From Paracoxiella cheracis (GTDB lineage Bacteria > Pseudomonadota > Gammaproteobacteria > Coxiellales > Coxiellaceae), in NCBI RefSeq assembly GCF_049348705.1, contig NZ_CP186485.1, positions 1,116,001-1,180,000 on the forward strand: a stretch of 64,000 bases of DNA. The letters are read 5' to 3'. Under the pieces are notes generated by a model that was not told the DNA's origin, did not search any database, and saw only the letters and a list, made by a program, of their open reading frames with translations. Numbering within the stretch: the first letter of the stretch is position 1; every line of letters starts with the position of its first letter. The translations under genes and the position numbers were made by a program. Of this stretch, positions 8,792 through 16,644 are shown in pieces.

Positions 8792-9866
8792 AGCAAAGTA
8801 TAAAATACTTTTATTTTTCCTCACGGTATTGGTGTTTTTTCTGCTATCAAATTTTGCGATTTATCATCATTTCTTTGGACATACGACGAAAGATTATTAC
8901 ATCAATAATATGCCTTCAAAAGAAAAGCATATGGCTCTTAATTTGAAAAACAGTCCACAAAAAGATGCAATTTTGATTGGGAACTCAAGGACACTTTTTC
9001 AAATCAGCACAATCAACATGCATGAACATGGTTTGAATGTCTATAATTTGGGAATCAGTGGTCATGAGTCATCGGATTTTCCGTCAATGATTAATCATGC
9101 CCTGCGCTATAAACCCAAAGCTATTGTTTTATTCTTAGCGGTTTCTAGTTTTCATGCTGGACTCGATCAGATGAGGGATGTTGATTGGGATGACATACAG
9201 GCCTATATTAAAAGTGATCAAAGTGCAGCCTATATTACAAAATCATTGCTTGCCTATTTCAAGACATGGTTTTTAATTAATAATTATTCCACCAATATTA
9301 ACATACGCATTCGAACAGCTTATAAATCGTTTGATTCATACTCCTTTTTAGATATGAAACATATTAAGAAGGCTTTTAGGAATCAACTCTTCAATCAGGA
9401 TAAACATTTTGTGTTCAATAAAGAGCTGGTCAAATGTAAAATTTTTAGAATGGCCTACCCTAAAAAACTTCGGGCCATCGGCATGTGTACCAATGGTGAT
9501 GGTATTTTAGCAGGGTCAGCGTCAACAGAAGATCCTTATCGCAATGAACCGATGAGTAAATTGATACAAATTTATAAGCTTGATGAGCCGTTAAATCAAT
9601 CAAAATTAAAATTGATTGATTATCTGATTGATAAGATCAAAAAACATGGCGTAAAGCCGATTATTGTTTTTACACCTATTTTCGAAAATCCGTATCCCCT
9701 TTCCTATCGGCAACAAACAAAGGCAAAAATTCCTGCGCCGGTCATTGATCTTACGAATTACAGGTTTCCCCATTCATATTGGGCTGATCGAAATCATTTG
9801 AATTTTAAAGGACGGCACGTTTACACTAACGTACTAGTCAAGTGCTTGAAGCAAATACTGGATTGA
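8766..9866 (+). CDS. membrane-anchored SGNH-like protein, partner of the MBOAT acyltransferase
   Basis: This is a 366-aa protein with one N-terminal membrane anchor (LLFFLTVLVFFLLSNFAIY, about residues 15-33) and a large extracytoplasmic domain. It shows the SGNH-type blocks used by AlgJ/AlgX/DltD-like acylation partners: GNSRT at about 72-76 in place of GDS, a central NLGISG segment, and the C-terminal DRNHLNFKGRHVY block containing the usual D-x-x-H pair. The start is GTG with AAGGA 6 nt upstream, overlapping the end of the MBOAT frame, the normal layout of an MBOAT/SGNH pair that transfers acyl groups onto an exported glycan. Since its MBOAT partner is destroyed, this protein may now be orphaned. 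The family call is by motif only, with moderate confidence. Confidence 0.7.
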   Translation: MPSYTSNFKAKYKILLFFLTVLVFFLLSNFAIYHHFFGHTTKDYYINNMPSKEKHMALNLKNSPQKDAILIGNSRTLFQISTINMHEHGLNVYNLGISGHESSDFPSMINHALRYKPKAIVLFLAVSSFHAGLDQMRDVDWDDIQAYIKSDQSAAYITKSLLAYFKTWFLINNYSTNINIRIRTAYKSFDSYSFLDMKHIKKAFRNQLFNQDKHFVFNKELVKCKIFRMAYPKKLRAIGMCTNGDGILAGSASTEDPYRNEPMSKLIQIYKLDEPLNQSKLKLIDYLIDKIKKHGVKPIIVFTPIFENPYPLSYRQQTKAKIPAPVIDLTNYRFPHSYWADRNHLNFKGRHVYTNVLVKCLKQILD

Positions 9867-9883
9867 GAAGATCAACTGTCTTC

Positions 9884-10137
9884 TTATAGCATCTGAAAGA
9901 TACCTGAAAAGTCCACTTCGCCGTTACCAGCATCGACATATTTTTGATAAAGAGCTGTTGCATGCTTGCCTAATGGTGTGTTTGCGCCTGAGTTGCTTGC
10001 CGATTTTTGGCTGAGATTTAAATCTTTGAGCATCATGTTAGCAGCAAAGCCAGGTTTATAATCATTACTGGAAGGTACATCAGGCATGACATTAGGTGCG
10101 GGGCAATAGTTTGTTAACGACCAACACTGCCCCGATG
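9884..10137 (-). pseudogene. mmsB: 3-hydroxyisobutyrate dehydrogenase, C-terminal remnant truncated by IS481
   Basis: About 84 codons remain, reading from the IS edge as SGQCWSLTNYCPAPN, then PSSNDYKPGFAANMMLKDLN and a C-terminus ending VDFSGIFQML. This matches the conserved C-terminal domain of 3-hydroxyisobutyrate dehydrogenase, the NAD-dependent valine-degradation enzyme, including the YCP-P and NDYKPGFA blocks. The N-terminal Rossmann domain and catalytic Lys are gone. The frame stays open right up to the IS481 end, so truncation by the IS is direct. A shorter internal ATG could start a 67-aa peptide, but there is no reason to expect function. Confidence 0.88.
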
Positions 10138-10694
10138 TGTAGAACTCTCGACTTGATCTGACAGTTGAGATTTATCGGACATATTTTCTGTCCGATAGAT
10201 CGGATTCTAATTACTCCTCTACCAGTTGCGTGTCGTGATTACTGTGCGCCTTATTCAATTCATCTGGCGACACGCTTGGAATAGTTTTACATAGTTTATC
10301 TAATTCTTTTTCTTGTGCCAAATGCTTTGCATCAAGAAAAGTTTGCATGGGTGTTTTTCCATAACAACGCTCGCCGGAATGGGGCTTGACCTCATTATAT
10401 GTTTTGATCCACGCATCAACGTCTTGTTGTAATTCTTCTAGGGAACGATATATTTTTTTTCGAAAAGCAACATCATAAAATTCTTGTTTAATCGTTTTAT
10501 GAAAACGTTCACAAATACCATTGGTCTGCGGAGAACGTGCGCGTGTTTTCGAATGGTCAATGTCTTCAACTGCTAAATAAAGTTGATAGGCGTGGTTCTC
10601 AATTTTTCCACAATATTCCGTCCCGCGATCCGTGAGCATACGCAGCAATCGGATACCTTGCTCATTAAACCATGGCAATACACGTTCATTTAAT
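10138..10694 (-). mobile_element. IS481-family element, partial copy 1 (end fragment, minus orientation)
   Basis: This is an end fragment of the 1,283-bp IS481-type element. It has the terminal TGTAGAACTCTCGAC end at its left and codes for the transposase C-terminus (catalytic TDRGTEYCG and SPQTNGICERFHK blocks). It is cut at base 10,694, where the complete copy 2 begins in the opposite orientation. A minus-strand reading frame runs out of the copy 2 end into this fragment, giving a chimeric 184-codon frame starting MFKVGQLNFTLTDQE; I do not treat it as a gene. A few base differences from the other copies (for example an S-P rather than S-A codon pair near the C-terminus) show it is an older or separate copy. 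Confidence 0.9.
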
Positions 10695-11977
10695 TGTAAA
10701 CCTTCAGACTTGATCTGACACTCCTGGTCAGTTAGAGTAAAATTTAATTGACCAACCTTAAACAACCAACACGAGGAGTGTCATTATGACCAGTGTATCC
10801 GAAAAGATTATCAAACCCAAATTAGGTTTACTAGAGCTGTCTAAACAATTGGGAAATGTTTCACAAGCCTGCAAGGTTATGGGTTATTCACGCGACAGTT
10901 TTTACCGTTTCAAAACACTTTATGAAAATGGTGGCGAAGAAGCACTCCATGATATGAGTAAGAAGAAACCGAATGAAAAAAATAGAGTGCCGTTACATGT
11001 AGAAGAAGCGGTAATTGCTTTGGCTATTGAAAACCCAGCGTTAGGTCAGGCACGTGCGGCCAATGAATTACTGGCGCGAGGCATTATCGTATCGAGCAGC
11101 GGAGTTCGTTCGGTGTGGCTACGTAATGATCTAGAGACTTTTAAGAAGCGACTAAAAGCGCTTGAAGCGAAATCGGCGCAAGACGGTATGTTATTAACGG
11201 AAGAACAATGACAAGCATTAGAAAAATCAAAACGAGAAAAAGAAGCGCACGGCGAGATTGAAACAGAACACCCAGGTTATTTAGGTTCTCAGGATACGTA
11301 TTATGTTGGCACGATGAAGGGCGTTGGCCGTATTTATGAGCAGACTTTTGTCGATACCTATAGCAGAATCGCTTTTGCGAAGTTATACACGGAGAAAACA
11401 GCGATGACGGCAGCTCATTTATTAAATGAACGTGTATTGCCATGGTTTAATGAGCAAGGTATCCGATTGCTGCGTATGCTCACGGATCGCGGGACGGAAT
11501 ATTGTGGAAAAATTGAGAACCACGCCTATCAACTTTATTTAGCAGTTGAAGACATTGACCATTCGAAAACACGCGCACGTTCTCCGCAGACCAATGGTAT
11601 TTGTGAACGTTTTCATAAAACGATTAAACAAGAATTTTATGATGTTGCTTTTCGAAAAAAAATATATCGTTCCCTAGAAGAATTACAACAAGACGTTGAT
11701 GCGTGGATCAAAACATATAATGAGGTCAGGCCCCATTCCGGCGAGCGTTGTTATGGAAAAACACCCATGCAAACTTTTCTTGATGCAAAGCATTTGGCAC
11801 AAGAAAAAGAATTAGATAAACTATGTAAAACTATTCCAAGCGTGTCGGCAGATGAATTGAATAAGGCGCACAGTAATCACGACACGCAACTGGTAGAGGA
11901 GTAATTAGAATCCGATCTATCGGACAGAAAATATGTCCGATAAATCTCAACTGTCAGATCAAGTCGAGAGTTCTACA
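10695..11977 (+). mobile_element. IS481-family element, complete copy 2 (1,283 bp)
   Basis: This is a complete element with imperfect terminal inverted repeats: TGTAAACCTTCAGACTTGAT at the transposase-start end and, reading inward, TGTAGAACTCTCGACTTGAT at the other. Both share a GACTTGATCTGACA core. Length equals that of copy 3 exactly. No target duplication is visible, since the left flank is another IS481 fragment. A 6-bp inverted repeat, CGGACA/TGTCCG, lies just inside the far end (near 11,931-11,939). Confidence 0.93.
10786..11904 (+). CDS. IS481 transposase with an in-frame UGA at codon 142
   Basis: The frame is 372 codons long, interrupted once by TGA at 11,209-11,211 (context CAA TGA CAA GCA). 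The N-terminal half (MTSVSEKIIKPKLGLLELSK and on) carries a helix-turn-helix region (LGNVSQACKVMGYSRDSFYR). The C-terminal half is an rve/DDE domain with first Asp in TFVDTYSRIAF, second in LTDRGTEYCG and Glu in TNGICERFHK. The ATG follows GAGGAGTGTC. The identical UGA occurs in copies 3 and 5, so it was spread by transposition rather than arising here. Either the copies move using a transposase supplied in trans, or the UGA is read through. An alternative is two separate products with an internal start at MKGVGRIYEQ. Confidence 0.8.
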
Positions 11978-12092
11978 CAATACTTGATTCTAAATCAATC
12001 GTATTTTATAAGTGTAGTTTTAGGATACCCTCAGAAATTGTTTTAAAAACATAAAATATTTAATTCTATCGATTTCAATTGCTTGCCGATAC

Positions 12093-12205
12093 GAGAAGGA
12101 GTTCGTGTTTTCGGGAAACGCCACCCACTAACGCCCGAAAACACAAACCCCTTCTCTTTGCCGCAATTGAAATGTTATTCTATGTAGCTGAAAATAGATT
12201 TCAAG
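12093..12205 (+). repeat. R2 intergenic hairpin repeat, copy a
   Basis: This is a long hairpin (arms 12,093-12,115 and 12,134-12,156, 23 bp with two mismatches, arm consensus GAGAAGGGGTTTGTGTTTTC) followed by a conserved tail GCAATTGAAATG...TAGCTGAAAATAGATTTC. Outer arms ATTTCAATTGC / GCAATTGAAAT extend the symmetry. The same tail occurs at three other intergenic places in this window. It lies in the leader of the PagL-like gene. Confidence 0.75.
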
Positions 12206-12261
12206 AAATGTCTTTTAGTTTAAATAAGTTTAATGGAAAAACAGGGATTAATGGTAAGGGA

Positions 12262-12852
12262 ATGCGGAAACTCACTATACTTTTGTTACTTCTTTGGCTT
12301 GGTTCCTCTGTAGCTTCAAACGAAAATCAACGGTATTTCGATAAAAATCAAAGTTCCTTCGGTTTTTACGAAAAAAATGTATTACCCCGATTTCTACCCG
12401 AGCCACCCTCACCTATTTTTTTTCATTCAAGAGCTAGAGTGGATTATGGTGCTACTATTTTTTATGAACGCAATATTTTCCATACCACACAATATTTTTC
12501 AATTAACGCCGGCTCGAGCTTATCCGCCTGGTCTCTAGATACTCAAATACAACTCGCCCTATCTGGATTTTTTGTATTTCGTGTATGGTTATTTCGCACA
12601 CATTCTTTTAGCCCCTATATTGCATGGAGTATTGCAGGACCCACACTACTAAGCAGCCCTCATTTTTCACATTATCAATTAGGAAACCGTTTTATTTTTC
12701 AAGATTTTTTAGGCATTGGTGCAATTGTAGGAAAGGCACAATCGGTTGTGATCAGTTTTAAAATGTACCATTATTCCAACGGCGACCTTTTCTTGCATAA
12801 TGATGGCTTTAATGTGCCTATCGTTTTATCGATAGGTTATGCGTTTAACTAA
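12262..12852 (+). CDS. PagL-like lipid A deacylase / acyloxyacyl hydrolase family outer-membrane protein
   Basis: This is a 196-aa protein with an N-terminal signal peptide (MRKLTILLLLLWLGSSVAS) and a beta-barrel-like rest with alternating aromatic strands and a C-terminal aromatic residue pair (GYAFN). The C-terminal signature KMYHYSNGD (H170, S172) matches the His-Ser pair of PagL, the outer-membrane enzyme that removes the 3-O-linked acyl chain from lipid A. The position expected for the catalytic Glu, about 12 residues after the Ser, is Asn184, so activity is uncertain. I start at MRKL, preceded by AAGGGA, because the longer frame runs through the R2 hairpin repeat. The family assignment is good; the function is inferred. 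Confidence 0.75.
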   Translation: MRKLTILLLLLWLGSSVASNENQRYFDKNQSSFGFYEKNVLPRFLPEPPSPIFFHSRARVDYGATIFYERNIFHTTQYFSINAGSSLSAWSLDTQIQLALSGFFVFRVWLFRTHSFSPYIAWSIAGPTLLSSPHFSHYQLGNRFIFQDFLGIGAIVGKAQSVVISFKMYHYSNGDLFLHNDGFNVPIVLSIGYAFN

Positions 12853-13166
12853 TCATCCGATTGCGGAGGTTCAGCAGAGGATGCCTTGGTTTCTGTCTCA
12901 CCAGTTTCTGTTTTGTTTTCCGGTGGATTACGCAGAGTTTCAATGTCTTTAAACAGCTCATTCAGCAGTTTATTGACCTTGCTCAACTCTTTTGCTTGTT
13001 CTGCGTGCGCAGTTGCTAATTGCTGCACTAGCATACTCAGTTGTGCGATTTTAACGCCGATTGCGTCATCGGGATTCGGGTTAGGCGTGTTTCCTGCCGG
13101 GTTAATCATCGATTTGATGCTATTTATGATCCCATTTACATCGAATTTATTGGTTACATCAGCCAT
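12849..13166 (-). CDS. hypothetical protein with predicted coiled coil (105 aa)
   Basis: I recognise no family. It is soluble with no signal peptide. The N-terminal third (MADVTNKFDVNGIINSIKSM) is mixed. A central helical heptad-like stretch, about residues 37-78 (IGVKIAQLSMLVQQLATAHA followed by LSKVNKLLNELFKDI), could be a coiled coil. The C-terminal 25 residues are low-complexity and acidic (Glu, Thr, Ser, Pro). Its stop overlaps the stop of the convergent PagL-like gene. It lies 42 bp downstream of trpR on the same strand and may be co-transcribed with it. Coding status rests on the long open frame and composition only. Confidence 0.55.
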   Translation of the reverse strand: MADVTNKFDVNGIINSIKSMINPAGNTPNPNPDDAIGVKIAQLSMLVQQLATAHAEQAKELSKVNKLLNELFKDIETLRNPPENKTETGETETKASSAEPPQSDD

Positions 13167-13208
13167 TTGTCATCAAAGCCGTATGGGCCCCTCCGCATTT
13201 AGTTTACA

Positions 13209-13496
13209 TTAATCGACTATTTTTTTAATAAACGCTTTAAGTTGATCGCTTGCTGTTTTCAACGCGTTAGAACCGCGAGTAATCTTCGCAATACTAATGT
13301 TTAATTCGCGAGAGATTTCGCGTTGTGTTTTTTCACCCTTCAGTAGCTCTTTAACCAGTTCTACGCGTAAGGCCAGTTGTTCTTTTTCTTCTAATGTAAA
13401 TAATAGTCCACACAGTTCATCCAGAACCTCTTTGGAATCGGCACCCTGACACAGCGCCAAAAAATCATCCCAACCTTTTGACTGTAAAGCATTCAT
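13209..13496 (-). CDS. trpR: Trp operon repressor family protein TrpR
   Basis: This is a 95-aa all-helical DNA-binding protein. The TrpR signature is clear: LTxEEKEQLALRVELVKELL followed by the helix-turn-helix TQREISRELNISIAKITRGSN (about 57-77), in which the ITRGSNALK recognition helix matches the classical repressor. TrpR binds L-tryptophan and represses trp and aro genes as a dimer. AGGAGG precedes the ATG. No trp structural genes are in the window, so targets must be elsewhere. The R2 repeat copy b lies immediately upstream, in its promoter region. A YerC-type paralogue is a less likely alternative because the recognition helix is so close to TrpR. Confidence 0.88.
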   Translation of the reverse strand: MNALQSKGWDDFLALCQGADSKEVLDELCGLLFTLEEKEQLALRVELVKELLKGEKTQREISRELNISIAKITRGSNALKTASDQLKAFIKKIVD

Positions 13497-13543
13497 TTAA
13501 AGTCCTCCTGTAAAAGTTGAAAGGATTAGGGCAGCCCGCAAAA

Positions 13544-13610
13544 CAGTAACCCCAATCTCTCTGCTGCAATCGAAATGCTACTCGATTAGCTGAAAATAGA
13601 TGTTGAGAGC
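13544..13610 (+). repeat. R2 intergenic repeat, copy b
   Basis: The conserved tail GCAATCGAAATGCTACTC...TTAGCTGAAAATAGATGTTGAGAG is present. The strong GAGAAGG hairpin of copies a and c is missing or decayed. It lies upstream of trpR and downstream of recJ. Confidence 0.65.
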
Positions 13611-13681
13611 TGTTCATTAGACAATGATGGGAAAATAATGTCAATGCCAGGATGGCAACACTCTCACCAAAGCACGCTGAA

Positions 13682-15418
13682 TCAAGTAGTTAGCGGTTGA
13701 ATATCCTCAACGAGGAGCTGAAGCTTTCGGCGGCCCTGATATTCATTGATATCCAAGCGATAAGCCAAACGCACGTTATCGCAGTGAAAATTCGGCCAAT
13801 CATTTAAGTTAACATGGAAGGCGATACCATCCAGATAATGATCGCTGCCCGGCAATTGAAGGATGAGTTTCAGGTGTCGCTGACCCACAATTCGCTGCCC
13901 AATGAGTTTAAAATTTCCGTCAAATATAGGCTCGGGAAATCCCTGACCCCAAGGACCCGCATCACGCAACATTTCAGCCACTTCTAATCTAAGCTCGCCT
14001 GTGCTCAGCTCGCCATCCGATAATAATCTGGGTTGCAAATCTTCTTCGCTGAGATGTTCACCGATTTCACTCGCAAAGGCTTCAGAAAAGGCTTCAAAAT
14101 TTTGTACCGGTAAACTTAATCCCGCTGCCATCGCATGCCCACCAAATTTTGAAACAAGCGATGGATTTTTTGTAGCAACGGCATCTAATAAATTACAAAT
14201 GTGCAATCCCGGCACTGAACGAGCAGAACCTTTTAATGTGTCATCGTCTGTTTTTGCAAAGGCGATCACGGGTCGATGCACTTTTTCTTTGATGCGAGAA
14301 GCAACTAATCCCACCACACCTTGATGCCATGCATCATCATAAAGACAAATACCATACGGTAGTTTTTTATCTAGTTTTAATTGATCGACTGCTTTTGCAG
14401 CTTCCTGCTGCATTTGCGTTTCGATGACACGACGTTCTTTATTTAAATCATCCAATTCATGCGCTAATCCCAACGCTGTATTGATATCCTCTGCTAATAA
14501 ACAAATAACCCCTAATTTCATGTCATCCAAACGACCCGCTGCATTTAACCGAGGGCCAACCGCGAATGCGAGATCAGTGGCACGCAAATTTTCAAAGTGT
14601 TTTCCCGACACTTGCAATAATGCTTGAATACCGGGGCGCGCTTGTCCTGCACGAATACGCTGCAATCCTTGATGAATCAAAACGCGGTTGTTTAAATCCA
14701 ACGGGACAACATCGGCGATGGTGCCCAATGCCACTAAATCCAAAAATTGCGCCATGTTCGGGCAAGGAAGTTTATTGTCTTCAAACCAGTGAACATCATT
14801 CAAGTGAGACCGCAATGCGAGCATCACGTAAAAAATAACACCAACACCGGCCAAGTATTTGCTTGGAAATTCATCACCCGGTTGGTTGGGATTCACGATA
14901 GCACTAGCCGGAGGCAACGTTGCACCGGCCAAGTGATGATCCGTCACAATCACTTCGATACCCAGTTGATTAGCGTGCTCAACTCCAGCATTGCTGGCAA
15001 TCCCACTATCTACTGTAATAATTAAATCGGGATTTTTTTTCTTCGCAACGTCGACGATCTCAGGTGTTAAACCATATCCATATTCAAAACGATTGGGTAT
15101 CACAAATGAGACGTGTTTTGCCCCGAATGACTGCAGCGCGCTCACGGCTAACGCGGTGCTGGTAGCACCATCGGCATCAAAGTCACCGACGATTAATAGG
15201 TGTTGTTGCTCTCGAAGCGCCCGCTCTAATCGATGAGTCGCATCGTGAATGCCTTTTAGTGATGCAAAAGATTCTAAGCTTTTTAATTCTCTGGATAATT
15301 CTTCAGCCGTCGTTACATTTCTGGCACCATAGATTCTGCGTAGTATGGGGGATAAATGCTTAAGATGATCTAAAGTACCCGAAATTTCACGACGAATGAT
15401 CTTTTTTGCCTGACTCAC
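13682..15418 (-). CDS. recJ: single-stranded-DNA-specific exonuclease RecJ
   Basis: This is a 578-aa 5'-3' ssDNA exonuclease of the DHH superfamily, used in recombination (RecF pathway), mismatch repair and base excision repair. Metal-binding motifs are visible: GDFDADG at residues 78-84, ITVDSG at 134-139, and the DHH triad at 160-162 (VTDHHLAG). DHHA1 residues KFGGHAMAAG (about 425) and the C-terminal OB-fold region are also present. Length and domain order are those of E. coli RecJ. The gene is followed by trpR and the 105-aa gene on the same strand but with a 185-bp gap that holds an R2 repeat, so it is probably its own unit. No defect is seen. Confidence 0.97.
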   Translation of the reverse strand: MSQAKKIIRREISGTLDHLKHLSPILRRIYGARNVTTAEELSRELKSLESFASLKGIHDATHRLERALREQQHLLIVGDFDADGATSTALAVSALQSFGAKHVSFVIPNRFEYGYGLTPEIVDVAKKKNPDLIITVDSGIASNAGVEHANQLGIEVIVTDHHLAGATLPPASAIVNPNQPGDEFPSKYLAGVGVIFYVMLALRSHLNDVHWFEDNKLPCPNMAQFLDLVALGTIADVVPLDLNNRVLIHQGLQRIRAGQARPGIQALLQVSGKHFENLRATDLAFAVGPRLNAAGRLDDMKLGVICLLAEDINTALGLAHELDDLNKERRVIETQMQQEAAKAVDQLKLDKKLPYGICLYDDAWHQGVVGLVASRIKEKVHRPVIAFAKTDDDTLKGSARSVPGLHICNLLDAVATKNPSLVSKFGGHAMAAGLSLPVQNFEAFSEAFASEIGEHLSEEDLQPRLLSDGELSTGELRLEVAEMLRDAGPWGQGFPEPIFDGNFKLIGQRIVGQRHLKLILQLPGSDHYLDGIAFHVNLNDWPNFHCDNVRLAYRLDINEYQGRRKLQLLVEDIQPLTT

Positions 15419-15533
15419 AATAAGTTCCCTTTTTCGTTAGCAGGCAAATCATAGCAACTTCCGTTACGAGGGCACAACCGTAATATCCCCTCTTATAGCG
15501 AAAGTACCCGTAAAAATACTAGATTGGCAATAC

Positions 15534-15622
15534 GAGAAGGGGTTTGTGTTTCCGGAACACCCGAAAACACAAACCCCTTCTCTTTGCTACAATTGAATGC
15601 TATTGGGGAATAGCTGAAAATT
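15534..15622 (+). repeat. R2 intergenic hairpin repeat, copy c, within the recJ-GNAT gap
   Basis: The 506-bp gap between recJ and the acetyltransferase contains no gene. It holds this copy (near-perfect 22-bp arms at 15,534-15,555 and 15,561-15,582 with a 5-nt loop, then a GCTACAATTGAATGCTATT tail and TAGCTGAAAAT). Further right is AT-rich DNA with a TATAAT at 15,861 that could be part of the acetyltransferase promoter. Confidence 0.75.
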
Positions 15623-15924
15623 AAGCGCGATTAAAATTACTACTTTCACCTCCGTCTCCGTTTTTAAGCAAAGGCTGGCCAAATTCCTTTATGCGCTACA
15701 CAATTTTTTTAAAATTTATTGCGCGATCATTCTAGCTTTTTATTATTAAATTTATCTTAACTTGGCGTACAAAAACGCAACAAAAATGCTGTTTTGGGGG
15801 CTTTTATGCGGATACGCAGCTTGAGCTTCAAATTTTAAGATTTCTTTAAGCTTTTGGCGCTATAATATTTTGACACTGAAAAAGTGGTGATAATTACCGC
15901 AATGAAGGGATTACATCAGCGAAC

Positions 15925-16530
15925 ATGATTAACTCTTTTTACAATGAAAGGTTCCCAGTACTAGACGTCAATGAGGATTTTTTTCTTAGGGAACAAATGA
16001 TTGAAGATACTGAAGCCTTTTTTGACTATTACACAGATCCGCAAGTAGCCCAGTATATCCTCGCATCCAATCCCCGAAACCTTGCCGAAGCTAGCGCTGA
16101 AGTTCACTATTGCCGCAATCTTTTTAAGCATAAGAGAGGGATTTATTGGAGCCTTGCCAGAAAAGAAGACAACCGCATGATCGGCGCCGTTGGGCTCTAT
16201 ATCAATAACCATCATTATCGCGCTGAGCTGTGCTATGACATGGCACGCCCCTACTGGAACAAAGGCATCATGACCAAAGCTCTGCAGGCCGTGCTTGAGC
16301 TTTGTTTCAACCAAATCGGCATCAACCGCATTGAGGCTATCACATTGAATGAAAATGTAGCTTCCATGGCATTGTTGAAAAAGCTGGGGTTTGTTTACGA
16401 AGGTGCATTGAAAAATTACCGGTATTTTAATGGCAAGTCACACGATGTTGAGATGTTTGCCCTCACGCCTGAGATTGCAGCACAGCCAGCTATTTCTGCA
16501 AAAAACAGCCTATTTGCTAACGCGATGTGA
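15925..16530 (+). CDS. GNAT-family acetyltransferase (RimJ/RimL type)
   Basis: This is a 201-aa soluble acetyltransferase of the RimJ/RimL/Acetyltransf_3 kind. It has an N-terminal FLREQMIEDTEAFFDYYTDP, core strands WSLARKEDNRMIGAVGLY and AELCYDMARPYWNKGIMTKA (acetyl-CoA pyrophosphate loop in the NKGIMTKAL segment), the INRIEAITLNENVASMALLK block, and KLGFVYEGALKNYRYFNGK. Relatives acetylate ribosomal protein N-termini or small molecules; the target is unknown. The last 20 residues are low-conservation. The gene stands alone behind a 500-bp gap. A small palindrome ATCCC...GGGAT just after the stop may be a weak terminator. Confidence 0.9.
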   Translation: MINSFYNERFPVLDVNEDFFLREQMIEDTEAFFDYYTDPQVAQYILASNPRNLAEASAEVHYCRNLFKHKRGIYWSLARKEDNRMIGAVGLYINNHHYRAELCYDMARPYWNKGIMTKALQAVLELCFNQIGINRIEAITLNENVASMALLKKLGFVYEGALKNYRYFNGKSHDVEMFALTPEIAAQPAISAKNSLFANAM

Positions 16531-16644
16531 TTACTTGATATCCCTCGCCTCACTCGGGATGACAACATATAAATACACTCACTTGAATTTCCCAAACATT
16601 TATGTTCAAGTAGCGAGAACTATTCCTAGACAAGGTTGCTCAAA

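Noticed and set aside
10211..10765. A 184-codon frame starting MFKVGQLNF as a gene
   Set aside because: It is a fusion of the non-coding end of IS481 copy 2 with the transposase tail of truncated copy 1.
11141..11443. A 100-codon frame opposite the IS481 transposase, repeated in each copy
   Set aside because: It is a shadow of the transposase on the other strand; it recurs only because the IS recurs and has no Shine-Dalgarno or family signature.
12849..13496. trpR and the 105-aa gene as a toxin-antitoxin pair
   Set aside because: The DNA-binding gene is a clear TrpR with the classical recognition helix, and the other product has no toxin features.
15861..15866. TATAAT before the acetyltransferase as a complete promoter
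   Set aside because: No acceptable -35 hexamer lies 16-18 bp upstream; noted only as a possible part of the promoter.
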